From the NCBI RefSeq assembly GCF_003119115.1, contig NZ_CP022363.1, positions 310,001 through 374,000 on the forward strand: a stretch of DNA of 64,000 nt, in the 5' to 3' direction. Made by a program: the position numbers and the translations under genes. The stretch comes from Azospirillum sp. TSH58. Lineage in GTDB: Bacteria > Pseudomonadota > Alphaproteobacteria > Azospirillales > Azospirillaceae. Under the pieces are notes generated by a model that was not told where the DNA came from, ran no database searches, and worked only from the letters and a program-made list of their open reading frames with translations. This document shows, one piece after another, positions 15,701-23,983 of the stretch (position 1 is its first letter; every line of letters begins with the position of its first letter).

Positions 15701-18700
15701 TCATCTCCCCGATTGCGCCCCTTCAAGGGAAAGGCAACGACGAATTCTGTTCCTGTGCTGGGGTTGTATTCCAACGCACCGTGCAACTGAGCGGTCAAGT
15801 CCGCGATCAGCTGGAAACCGAGCGTGTCCATCCTATCGGGATCATAACCACCGGGCAAGCCCACGCCGTCGTCGCGGACGGTCAGCCGGCACTCCCGCCC
15901 GTCCACCGCCAGGACCACGCCCAGCACCCCGCCCCGCCCCCCCGGAAAGGCGTGCTTCAAGGCGTTGGAGACTAGCTCATTGACGATCAGGCCGCAGGGC
16001 ACCGCGCGGTCGAGGTCGAGCTGCAGGTCGTCCATGGCGGTTTCCAGCCGCACCGCGCCGGCCTGCCGGGAATAGGCGCGCAGCAGGTGGGCGCACACCG
16101 ATTCCAGATGCTCGCGCATCGGCACGCGGGCGAAATTGCCGAGGCGGTAAAGGTTCTCGTGCACCAGCGCCATCGAGCGCACGCGATCGCGGCTGTCGGC
16201 GAACAGGGCGGCGACCGCCTCGTCCTCGACGCGGCGGGCCTGGAGGTTGAGGAGGCTGGTGACGAGTTGCAGGTTGTTCTTCACCCGATGGTGGATTTCC
16301 TTCAGCAGCGCCTCCTTCTCGTCCAGCGTCGCGGTCTCCAGCGCCGCCGCGGCCTGGGCGCCGAGCAGCGTCAGGACGTTGACCCGCTGCGGCGTGAAGG
16401 CATGGGTGGCCAACGCGTTCTCCAGATGCAGCAGACCGACGACGCGGCGGCGGCGCAGCAGCGGCATGCACAGGATGGACCGCGCCTCCGTCTGGCGGAA
16501 ATAGGGATCGGCGGAGAAGGGGCCGGACGCCCGGGTGTCGTCGACGATCACCGCCTCCTGGTCGCGGATCGCGCCGTGGACGATGGCGTGGGGCAGCGGG
16601 ATGCGCTCGGCATCCTCGCGGACCAGCCGGACCGACACGCCGTAGAGCCCGGTCGTCGCCTCCGCCTCCACCCGCAGCCCGTCGCCGCGGGCGAGGATCA
16701 GCAGACCGCGGCTGGCGCCGGCATGCTCCAGGACCAGGGTCAGCAGGGTGGTGGTGAGCTGCTCCACGCCCGCTTGCTCGGAGACCGCGCGCAGCGTCCC
16801 GAGGAGCGCCGCCGGATCGATGCCGTCGAAGCCACGCGGAGCCTCCGGCGGGGCCGGCTCGACCGTTTCCAGGGCGAGGGATGGATAACGCCGGGCGAGC
16901 TGCCGCACCTTGGCGGTGGCGCCCCACCGCGCGTAGGCCTCGGCGGCGTCGCGGACGCAGGCGCGCTCCAGCGTCGCCAGCCCCAGCCGGCGGTAGTGGC
17001 CGGCGGCGCATTCATGGGCCAGCGCCTCGACATGCGGCAGGGCGTTGCGCCGGGCCGCCTGGACCGCGCGGTCGTAGCCGCGCATCGCGTCCTCCGTCCG
17101 CCCCTGGGTCCTCGCCGCCTCCGCCTCGACGAGGGCGAGGCGGGCGTCGAAGCTGTCGGGGCCGTGGACCGCCCAGTCGCGCAGCTGGCCAAGATGCCGG
17201 TCGAGCGCCGCGGCGTGGCGGGCGCGGTGGTCCGCAGGGGCGTCGTCCATCGCCCCGGCCCGGGACAGGGCGGCGTGGACGTGGAACTCCGCCATCTCCC
17301 AATGACCCGACGTGGTCCACAGCAGCCCCTCCGCCCGTTCCGCCGCCTCGACCGCCGCCGTCATCTCCCCGGCGATGCAACGGAGCTGGAGGGTGCGTAT
17401 CCAGTGCCAGCAGGTGGCGATGTCCAGGCTGGGGTTGGCGAGCAGCCGCGCCTCGAAGGCGGCGTTGTCGAAGCCCTGGCCGCCAAATTTCCGTGCATCG
17501 AAGCCGCCGATCGCGTCGGTCTGGCCGCGCAGGGCGCGCAGCAGTTGGAGCTGGGTGGTCAGGATGTCGGCGCAGAGCCCGAACCTGACCTGCCGGACAT
17601 AGGCGAGGCGCGCCTCGGCCGTGCGCTGGACCGTCGCCAGCGGATCGCCCGACGCCAGCATGCTGGTAACGAGCGTGACGCTGGTGAAACCACCGTAGGT
17701 GACGTCGCCGACTTCCCGCGCCTCCTCGAAGGCGCGCAGCAGCAGGGCGCGCTCGCTGCGGATGTCGCGGGTCCACGGGACGACGTGATAGGCGAAGGTC
17801 ATCAGCACCCGCGCCCGGTAGCGCGTCGGCCCCTGCCGCTCCGCGAGATCGTAACCGAGGCGGCCGAAGTCGTAGCCGGCGGCGTAGTCGCCGAAACAGG
17901 GGCCGGCCATCATGCCGAGATAGGCGAAGCCCAGGGCGGACGCGTCGCCGCGCCCGTTCCGGAGGGTCAGGTTGGCCATCCGGCAGAGGATCAGGCAGAC
18001 GAGGTTGCGGTCGCTGAAGAAGGCGGGTGGCAGGGCGGCGGCCAGCACGTCCAGCGTCGCTTGGCTGTCGGGATCGGCGACGGTGGACAGCGACGCCAGC
18101 GACGCGATGGGCCGGTCGCCGATGGCCGCCCGCAGCCGCTCATACTCCTGCTCCGCCAGGGCGGCCGGCGGGTGGGCGGGCCAATCGATCCCGACCCCCC
18201 GCAGATAGGCCAGACAGGAGTCGACGGCGCGGTCGCTGCGGTCGATCGCGGTGTGGACGGTGACGAGCAGCGCCGTGATCGCGGCGCGGTCCGCCGGATA
18301 TTCGGCCCGGCCGGCGAGGGCGAGCAGGCGTCGCTCCGCCTGCTGCAGGTCGCCGCAGAGGAACTCGCACTCGGCCTGGAGATGCTCCAGCGCGAAGGCC
18401 AGCCGGCCGTCCCGCCGCCCATCCCCCCCGCCCTCCAGCAGACGCAGGCCGCCCAACGCATAGGCCAGCGCCGAACCGTGGGCGCTGGCGGCCTTGGCCT
18501 GATGGCCGGCGGCGAGATGAAGGGCGGCCACCTCCGACCGTTCGCGCCCATACCCGATCAGCGGGAGGCAGCGATCGTACTGGCCGACCAGGGCGAACAG
18601 CCGCTCCCCCGTCAGGTCGCCCGCGAAGCCGCGATGCAGCGCGCGGGCGATGCCGAGGTGGAGCGCCCCGCGCGTGTCCTCCGGCACCAGGGCGTAAGCG

Positions 18701-20745
18701 CCTTCCTGCACCCGGTCGTGGAGAAAGCGGACTCCGTCCCCGGTGCGCAGGATCAGGCCCTCGGCCAGCACCGGCTCCAGTCGGCGCGCGGTCTCCTCCT
18801 CCGTCAGGCCGGCGGCCAGGGCCAGGGTGGACAGCCGGACGGCGGCGCCGAGCGCGGCATGGCGGAACAGCAGGTCGCGCGCCGGCGCCGGGAAGCGGGC
18901 CAGCCGTTCGCCCATCAGCGTGGCGATGCCGGCGCCACCCGGCGCCCGCTCCACCGCCGCCAGATCCCAGTCCCAGCGCTTGGCGTCGCGGTCGAACCAC
19001 AGATGGCCGGAGCGCTCCAGCGCGCTCAGCAGCTGGACCACGAAGAAGGCGTTGCCGCCGGTCCGCTCCTGCAGCCGTGCGGCGAGGGCCGCCACCGCGT
19101 CGGGCTTGCGGTCCAGCGTGTCGGCGACCATGCGGCGCAGATCGTCGGGGGACAACGGTCCCAGCGCGATCCGCTCGCAATCGATCGCGTCGCCGGCCGC
19201 TTGAATCCGGCGCATCAGCGCCTCCAGCGGGTGGCCGCCGCCGACCTCGTCGCTCCGGTAGGCGCCGACCAGCAGCAGATGGCCCACGCCCCCGTCGGCG
19301 ACCAGCCGGTCCAGCAGGTCCAGCGTCGCACCGTCCAGCCATTGCAGGTCGTCGAGGAACAGGACCAGCGGATGGTCGGGGTGGGCGAAGACCTGCAGCA
19401 CGCGCCGGAACAGCAGGTCGAAGCGGTTCTGGGCCTCCCGCGGCGGCAAGGGGGGCACGGCGGGCTGCGCGCCGATCAGCAGGGCGAGATTCGGGATGAG
19501 CGCGGTCATCAGGGCACCGCCCTCGCCCACCGCCTCCGCCAGGGCGCGGCGCCAGTGGTCGCGATGCGGGGCCGGCAGCGCCAGGATGCGGGTGACCAGC
19601 CCGCGGAAGGCGTCCGCCAGGCTGGCATAGGGAAGGTCGTGCTCGCCCTGGTCGACCTTGCCGCCGGCGAACAGACCCTGCGGCGGCACCACACGCTCCT
19701 CCAGCGTCCGGACGACCGCCGACTTGCCGACCCCCGACCGGCCGGCGATCAGGACGATGCCCATCCGGCCGCGGGCGGCGACCCGCTCGAAGGCGGCCTC
19801 AAGGGTGGCCGTCGGCTCGTCCCGCCCATAAAGGCCCGGCGGCGGCACCAACCCCTCCGGCAGATCGCGCCGGCCGACCGGAAAGGCGGGAATGCGGCCC
19901 TCCATGTCCCAAAGCCGGAGGGCGTGGGCAAGGTCGCGGACAAGGCCGTCGGCGGTCTGGTAGCGGTCCTGCGCCATCTTGGCCAGCAGCCGCAGCAGGA
20001 GGTCGGCGATGGCGGGGGGCAGGTCGGGCGCATGGTGGGTGGGTGGGATCGGCGCCCGCGCGAGATGGCTGTGCACCCATTCCATGGGATCGCACGCGGC
20101 GAAGGGAAGCGCGCCGGTGAACAGCTCGTAGAGCGTGACGCCCAGCGCGTAGAGGTCGCTGCGCTGGTCGACGGGCCGGCTGGTCCGCCCCGACTGTTCG
20201 GGGGCCATGTAGGGCAGCAGCGCGTCCGGCCGCCCGGCGGGGTGGAGCGGCGGCACCGGCACGGGGAAGGCCCGGCCGAAGCCGGTCAGGCGCACCGCGC
20301 CGTCATCATCGACCAGCAGGTTGAACGGCCGCAGATCGCCGTGCAGCAGGCCGCGGCGGTGCAGGTGCGCCACCGTCTCCGCGATGCGGAGCGCCAGCGC
20401 GAGCCGCTGGCGGAAGGGCATCGCCGGCACGGGCAGCGCCGACAGCGGCTGTCCACCCGGATCGGCGAGGGTCAGAACCGGGACATGGCCATGCTGCAGA
20501 AGATCGAGCGGCTTGACCGCCCAGGCGGGGTCGAGCCGGCGGGACAGGGCGTGCTCGCGCCGCAACCGGTCGAGCGCGTCGTCGAAGCGTCCGGCCTGAT
20601 CGTTCGGAACCGTCACCGCCATGCGGGCGAGGATGGGAAAGGGCTGGTCCGGCCGCGTCACGCGCAGCAGGCGGCTTTCCCCGTCGCTGTCCAGGACGCG
20701 GCTGCCGGAACCGGCTTCCGTCAGATGATCGATGCTGAGTTCCAT
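15697..20745 (-). CDS. Kinase-like / AAA ATPase / GAF / HisKA_2 histidine kinase, 1682 aa
   Basis: This is the trifunctional architecture of Ser/Thr-kinase-like, AAA-ATPase and sensor kinase proteins. A kinase-like domain spans about 30-290 with catalytic loop LLHGDLRPFNLLVDDDG. The DFG triplet is replaced by GFG (RLTGFGRAF), and I see no clear VAIK lysine. A STAND-type ATPase has Walker A IAGRSGVGKSAVV near 332 and Walker B LVLFLDDLQWLD. A long alpha-helical middle, a GAF domain (about 1320-1460) and HisKA_2 with KEIHHRVKNNLQL near 1480 precede the HATPase. The frame stays open 660 bases upstream, but the ATG at 20745 is preceded by GGAGAGGGG and begins the conserved MELSIDHLTE. It is the first gene of the operon, with a four-base overlap to the next. 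Its input signal is unknown. Confidence 0.9.
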   Translation of the reverse strand: MELSIDHLTEAGSGSRVLDSDGESRLLRVTRPDQPFPILARMAVTVPNDQAGRFDDALDRLRREHALSRRLDPAWAVKPLDLLQHGHVPVLTLADPGGQPLSALPVPAMPFRQRLALALRIAETVAHLHRRGLLHGDLRPFNLLVDDDGAVRLTGFGRAFPVPVPPLHPAGRPDALLPYMAPEQSGRTSRPVDQRSDLYALGVTLYELFTGALPFAACDPMEWVHSHLARAPIPPTHHAPDLPPAIADLLLRLLAKMAQDRYQTADGLVRDLAHALRLWDMEGRIPAFPVGRRDLPEGLVPPPGLYGRDEPTATLEAAFERVAARGRMGIVLIAGRSGVGKSAVVRTLEERVVPPQGLFAGGKVDQGEHDLPYASLADAFRGLVTRILALPAPHRDHWRRALAEAVGEGGALMTALIPNLALLIGAQPAVPPLPPREAQNRFDLLFRRVLQVFAHPDHPLVLFLDDLQWLDGATLDLLDRLVADGGVGHLLLVGAYRSDEVGGGHPLEALMRRIQAAGDAIDCERIALGPLSPDDLRRMVADTLDRKPDAVAALAARLQERTGGNAFFVVQLLSALERSGHLWFDRDAKRWDWDLAAVERAPGGAGIATLMGERLARFPAPARDLLFRHAALGAAVRLSTLALAAGLTEEETARRLEPVLAEGLILRTGDGVRFLHDRVQEGAYALVPEDTRGALHLGIARALHRGFAGDLTGERLFALVGQYDRCLPLIGYGRERSEVAALHLAAGHQAKAASAHGSALAYALGGLRLLEGGGDGRRDGRLAFALEHLQAECEFLCGDLQQAERRLLALAGRAEYPADRAAITALLVTVHTAIDRSDRAVDSCLAYLRGVGIDWPAHPPAALAEQEYERLRAAIGDRPIASLASLSTVADPDSQATLDVLAAALPPAFFSDRNLVCLILCRMANLTLRNGRGDASALGFAYLGMMAGPCFGDYAAGYDFGRLGYDLAERQGPTRYRARVLMTFAYHVVPWTRDIRSERALLLRAFEEAREVGDVTYGGFTSVTLVTSMLASGDPLATVQRTAEARLAYVRQVRFGLCADILTTQLQLLRALRGQTDAIGGFDARKFGGQGFDNAAFEARLLANPSLDIATCWHWIRTLQLRCIAGEMTAAVEAAERAEGLLWTTSGHWEMAEFHVHAALSRAGAMDDAPADHRARHAAALDRHLGQLRDWAVHGPDSFDARLALVEAEAARTQGRTEDAMRGYDRAVQAARRNALPHVEALAHECAAGHYRRLGLATLERACVRDAAEAYARWGATAKVRQLARRYPSLALETVEPAPPEAPRGFDGIDPAALLGTLRAVSEQAGVEQLTTTLLTLVLEHAGASRGLLILARGDGLRVEAEATTGLYGVSVRLVREDAERIPLPHAIVHGAIRDQEAVIVDDTRASGPFSADPYFRQTEARSILCMPLLRRRRVVGLLHLENALATHAFTPQRVNVLTLLGAQAAAALETATLDEKEALLKEIHHRVKNNLQLVTSLLNLQARRVEDEAVAALFADSRDRVRSMALVHENLYRLGNFARVPMREHLESVCAHLLRAYSRQAGAVRLETAMDDLQLDLDRAVPCGLIVNELVSNALKHAFPGGRGGVLGVVLAVDGRECRLTVRDDGVGLPGGYDPDRMDTLGFQLIADLTAQLHGALEYNPSTGTEFVVAFPLKGRNRGDE

Positions 20746-20929
20746 GGATCGGCCCCTCTCCCTCGACGCCCATGGTAGCGGCATTCCGCCGCCAAGGGGG
20801 ACTCCGCCGACGGATCGCCCGATCTTGACCGGCCGCCGGCCACACTTAGCTTTGCTTGCGGCCCGATCGGCGCCGGCATCCCGCCGGCGGCGGTCCGCCA
20901 CTCCCAAGGTCCGGCTGCAGGAGCGCGCC

Positions 20930-22300
20930 ATGGTCGACGCCATCATCATCGGAGCCGGCCAAGCCGGGCCACCGCTCGCCGGGCGCCTCACCGCCGCCGG
21001 CATGACCGTCGCGGTCGTCGAACGCAAGCTGTTCGGCGGCACCTGCGTCAACACCGGCTGCACCCCCACCAAGACCTTGATCGCCAGCGCCCGCGTGGCC
21101 CGGATGGCGCAGCGCGCCGCCGAATACGGCGTGGTTCTGGACGGCCCGGTGCGCGTCGACATGGCCCAGGTCAAGGCGCGCAAGGACGCGGTCTCCGGCC
21201 GGTCGCGCCAGAATGTCGAGCGCTGGCTGCGCGGCATGCCCGGCTGCCGGGTTCTGCAGGGCCACGCCCGTTTCGAATCCCCCAACAGCGTGCGCGTCGG
21301 CGACGAGGTGCTGACGGCGGAGCGCATCTTCATCAACGTCGGCGCCCGCGCCGCGGTGCCGGACATGCCGGGGGTGCGCGACGTCGGCATCCTGACCAGC
21401 GGCACGATCCTCGACCTCGACCGCGTGCCGCGGCATCTGGTGGTGGTCGGCGGCAGCTACATCGGCCTGGAATTCGCGCAGATGTACCGCCGTTTCGGCG
21501 CCGAGGTGACCGTCGTGGAGAAGGGCGAGCGGCTGATCGCGCGCGAGGACCCCGATGTTTCCGCGGCGATCCGCGACCTGCTGGAGGCGGAAGGCGTGAC
21601 GGTCCGCCTGTCGGCCGACTGCATCCGCTTCGCCCCCCACGACGACGGCGTGGAGGTGGGCGTGACCTGCGCCTCCGGCGCGCCGTCGGTGGTGGGAAGC
21701 CACGCGCTGCTGGCGGTGGGGCGCGCGCCCAACACCGACGACCTCGGCCTCGACCGGGCCGGGGTGGAGACCGACGCCCGCGGCTACATCACGGTGGACG
21801 AGACGCTGCGCACCACCGTGCCGGGCATCTGGGCGATGGGCGACTGCAACGGGCGCGGCGCCTTCACCCACACCGCCTACAACGACTTCGAGATCGTCGC
21901 GGCGAACCTGCTCGACGGCGACCCGCGCAGCGTGGACGACCGCATCCAGGCCTACGCCCTCTACACCGACCCGCCGCTCGCCCGCGTCGGCATGACCGAC
22001 GAGGCGGTCCGCCGCTCCGGCCGGCGCGCGCTGGTCGGCATGCGGCCGATGACGCGCGTCGGGCGCGCGGTCGAGAAGGGCGAGACGCAGGGCTTCATGC
22101 GGATCGTCGTCGATGCCGACAGCCGGGAGATCCTGGGCGCCGCCATCCTCGGCCCCGGCGGCGACGAGGCCATCCACGGCGTGTTGGACATGATGTACGC
22201 CAAGGCGCCCTACCCCACCCTGCAACGCGCCGTCCACATCCACCCCACGGTGGCCGAACTGCTGCCGACCCTGCTGGGCGAGCTGAAGCCATTGGACTAG
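20930..22300 (+). CDS. FAD-dependent pyridine nucleotide-disulfide oxidoreductase (mercuric reductase-like)
   Basis: A 456-aa class-I flavoprotein disulfide reductase. The FAD-binding GxGxxG is IIIGAGQAG at residues 5-13. The redox-active disulfide is Cys39/Cys44 in GGTCVNTGCTPTK. The NAD(P)-binding motif is VVVGGSYIGLEFAQ, and the second FAD motif is IWAMGDCNGRGAF. The C-terminal HIHPTVAELLPTL carries the His-Glu pair that completes the active site in the partner subunit. The N-terminal heavy-metal domain and C-terminal vicinal Cys of true MerA are absent, so mercury reduction is unlikely. A lipoamide-dehydrogenase-like role is possible. The start ATG has GCAGGAG upstream. Its TAG stop is inside the CTAG target duplicated by the IS element. 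Confidence 0.92.
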   Translation: MVDAIIIGAGQAGPPLAGRLTAAGMTVAVVERKLFGGTCVNTGCTPTKTLIASARVARMAQRAAEYGVVLDGPVRVDMAQVKARKDAVSGRSRQNVERWLRGMPGCRVLQGHARFESPNSVRVGDEVLTAERIFINVGARAAVPDMPGVRDVGILTSGTILDLDRVPRHLVVVGGSYIGLEFAQMYRRFGAEVTVVEKGERLIAREDPDVSAAIRDLLEAEGVTVRLSADCIRFAPHDDGVEVGVTCASGAPSVVGSHALLAVGRAPNTDDLGLDRAGVETDARGYITVDETLRTTVPGIWAMGDCNGRGAFTHTAYNDFEIVAANLLDGDPRSVDDRIQAYALYTDPPLARVGMTDEAVRRSGRRALVGMRPMTRVGRAVEKGETQGFMRIVVDADSREILGAAILGPGGDEAIHGVLDMMYAKAPYPTLQRAVHIHPTVAELLPTLLGELKPLD

Positions 22301-22309
22301 GTCCTGTTC

Positions 22310-22768
22310 TCAAACCCTGAGCCATAGTCGGATAGCCCCGATGTGGACCATGGCGAGGTAGTTGGCGGCGAGTTTCTCGTATCGGGTGGCGATGCGACGG
22401 AACTGTTTGAGGCGGTTGATCAGGCGCTCGATGGCGTTGCGGGAGCGATAGGCGGCCCAATCCACCAGAGCACAGGGCTTCTGGCTGGAGGGCTGTGGGA
22501 TCACCGCCCCGATCCCGCGCCGACGCAGGTAGCGGCGGATGGCTTGGCTGGAGTAGGCGCGGTCAGCGACCACGCGCTCGGGTCTTTCCCGCGGTCGTCC
22601 ACCTGCCACTCGGCGCACTGCGACCGCCTCCATCAGCACCGTCAACGCGCTCTGGTCGGCGGCTTGACCGGGGCTCAGCACGAAAGCGAGCGGTTGGCCG
22701 TGGCGGTCGGCGCGCAGGTGGATCTTGGTTGAGAAGCCGCCGCGCGAGCGGCCAAGCGCTTGGTTCAA
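22310..22768 (-). CDS. IS5-family transposase, second frame (orfB), expressed by frameshift
   Basis: The 152-aa C-terminal half of the DDE transposase, with LGRSRGGFSTKIHLRADRHG, the second catalytic Asp in VVADRAYSS and the Glu in RNAIERLINRLKQFRRIATR. The only start near its beginning is a TTG overlapping the orfA stop (TTGA). Production as an orfA-orfB fusion by -1 frameshifting is therefore more likely than separate initiation. No internal stop or deletion is seen, so the transposase is probably functional. Confidence 0.9.
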   Translation of the reverse strand: MNQALGRSRGGFSTKIHLRADRHGQPLAFVLSPGQAADQSALTVLMEAVAVRRVAGGRPRERPERVVADRAYSSQAIRRYLRRRGIGAVIPQPSSQKPCALVDWAAYRSRNAIERLINRLKQFRRIATRYEKLAANYLAMVHIGAIRLWLRV

Positions 22769-23118
22769 CTGCCCCCTTTTGCGCCGGCGGCGTGCTGGTG
22801 GGCGCGGACCACTGTGCTGTCGACTTGGTGCAGGCTCCAGTCCAACTTGCCGGCCTCATCCGCCTCGGCCTGAACCAGTTCCAACACGCGCTCCCATACC
22901 CCGGCCTTGCGCCAGCGGTAGAAGCGGTTGGCCGCCGTCTGCCAGGGACCGTACTCGGCCGGAAGATCGCGCCAGGGCGAGCCGGTGCGGTTCACCCACA
23001 GGATCGCCCGCACGGTGCGCTCCAGGTCCCGCGCCGGCCGGCCCGTCCACGGGCGTTCCGGCGGAAGCAACTCCAGCAAATGCTGAAGCTGCTCATCGCT
23101 CAGTTCAGATCGTGCCAT
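22765..23118 (-). CDS. IS5-family transposase, first frame (orfA)
   Basis: A 117-aa N-terminal half of a DDE transposase. It begins MARSELSDEQLQHLLELLPP, with a DUF4096-type insertion-element domain (GSPWRDLPAEYGPW; NRFYRWRKAGVW). The first catalytic Asp is in HQVDSTVVRAH. The frame ends four codons after an A AAA GGG slippery site at 22774-22780. A -1 slip there would fuse it to orfB through GAKRGQLNQALGRSRGG, the usual junction in this family. The frame alone lacks two catalytic residues and would be inactive. Confidence 0.9.
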   Translation of the reverse strand: MARSELSDEQLQHLLELLPPERPWTGRPARDLERTVRAILWVNRTGSPWRDLPAEYGPWQTAANRFYRWRKAGVWERVLELVQAEADEAGKLDWSLHQVDSTVVRAHQHAAGAKGGS

Positions 23119-23248
23119 CCCCCTTCAACAGGGCACAGCCAAACCCTCACAGCCTTTGAGAACAGAACCTAGCGGCGCGGCGGCGGCGCAGGTCAGTCCT
23201 GCGTCCGCGCGACGGCGAAGGCCCTTGACCGCCATGTCACCGGGCGTA

Positions 23249-23270
23249 TTTTGGATCACATGATCTAAAA
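23249..23270. promoter_or_regulatory. Candidate TetR operator upstream of the regulator gene
   Basis: An imperfect 22-bp dyad centred on GATCACATGATC has TTTT and AAAA as outer arms; 18 of 22 positions are symmetric. It sits 24 bases before the TetR start and is AT-richer than its surroundings. Autoregulatory TetR operators are commonly found in this position. Binding is inferred. Confidence 0.5.
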
Positions 23271-23293
23271 CACCGGCTCGGAAGGCGGGACCC

Positions 23294-23896
23294 ATGGCTC
23301 GGCCGCGGAAATTCGATGAGATGGCGGTGCTGGACGCGGCGGTGGACCGCTTCTGGACCCAGGGGTACGAGGCGACCTCCACCCGCGAGCTGGCCGACAG
23401 CATGCGCATGACGCTCGCCAGCGTGCACAACGCCTTCGGCGACAAGCGGGCGCTGTTCCGCCGCGCCCTGGAGCATTACCTGGACGGGTCGCTGCGCGCC
23501 CGCATCGCCCGGCACGAGGCGGCGGCATCGCCGGCCCTCGCCATATCCGGCTTCCTGCGGGAGAGCATCGAACGGTCGCTCGGCGACGGCTGCCGGCGCG
23601 GCTGTCTGCTGGTGAACTCCGCGCTGGAGGTCACGCCGGACGACCCCGACCTGCGCGACTTCCTGAACGCGGAACTGACGACCATCGAAGACTTCTTCCG
23701 CCGCTGCATCGTCACCGGGCGGCGGAGCGGCGCGATCCCGGCCGGCATCCCCGACGACGACGCGGCGCGTCTGCTCTTCTCCTGCCTGCTGGGCATCCGC
23801 GTCCTGGCCCGCATCCGCCCCGAACGCGACCTGTTGGAGGGGGCGGCGCGCGCCGCCCTGGCCAGCCTGGGGCTGCCGCCGATGCCGGATTCCTGA
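23294..23896 (+). CDS. TetR/AcrR-family transcriptional regulator
   Basis: A 200-aa repressor. The N-terminal helix-turn-helix (residues about 8-55) reads AVLDAAVDRFWTQGYEATST, then ELADSMRMTLASVHNAFGDK. A ligand-binding helical domain follows, containing a Cys-rich segment (DGCRRGCLLVNSALEVTP) typical of the TetR_C_16 / AcrR group. A good RBS (GGAAGGCGGG) precedes the ATG. The MFS transporter gene starts 87 bases downstream on the same strand, so this is probably a regulator-efflux pair. The ligand is unknown. Confidence 0.92.
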   Translation: MARPRKFDEMAVLDAAVDRFWTQGYEATSTRELADSMRMTLASVHNAFGDKRALFRRALEHYLDGSLRARIARHEAAASPALAISGFLRESIERSLGDGCRRGCLLVNSALEVTPDDPDLRDFLNAELTTIEDFFRRCIVTGRRSGAIPAGIPDDDAARLLFSCLLGIRVLARIRPERDLLEGAARAALASLGLPPMPDS

Positions 23897-23983
23897 CCGC
23901 CCGACCGGCTCCCTCCTTCCCCACCTCATCCCGATCAACGGGGCGGACCGCAGCGGCGGTGCCGCCAACAGGGACGCACGCCC

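Larger units (their letters stand above)
22301..23168 (-). mobile_element. IS5-family insertion sequence, 868 bp, CTAG target duplication
   Basis: The element is bounded by imperfect terminal inverted repeats: GTCCTGTTCTCAAA at the left and, read from the right end inward, GTTCTGTTCTCAAA. They are flanked by CTAG at 22297-22300 and 23169-23172. It encodes two overlapping transposase frames on the minus strand joined by a likely -1 frameshift. Near-perfect ends, intact frames and an exact target duplication indicate a recent insertion. Confidence 0.92.

Noticed and set aside
20746..21405. 220-residue N-terminal extension of the giant kinase
   Set aside because: It runs antisense to the reductase gene, has low-complexity composition, and a good ribosome site precedes the ATG at 20745.
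20930..22300. Mercuric reductase (merA)
   Set aside because: No N-terminal metal-binding domain, no C-terminal vicinal Cys pair and no mer genes nearby.
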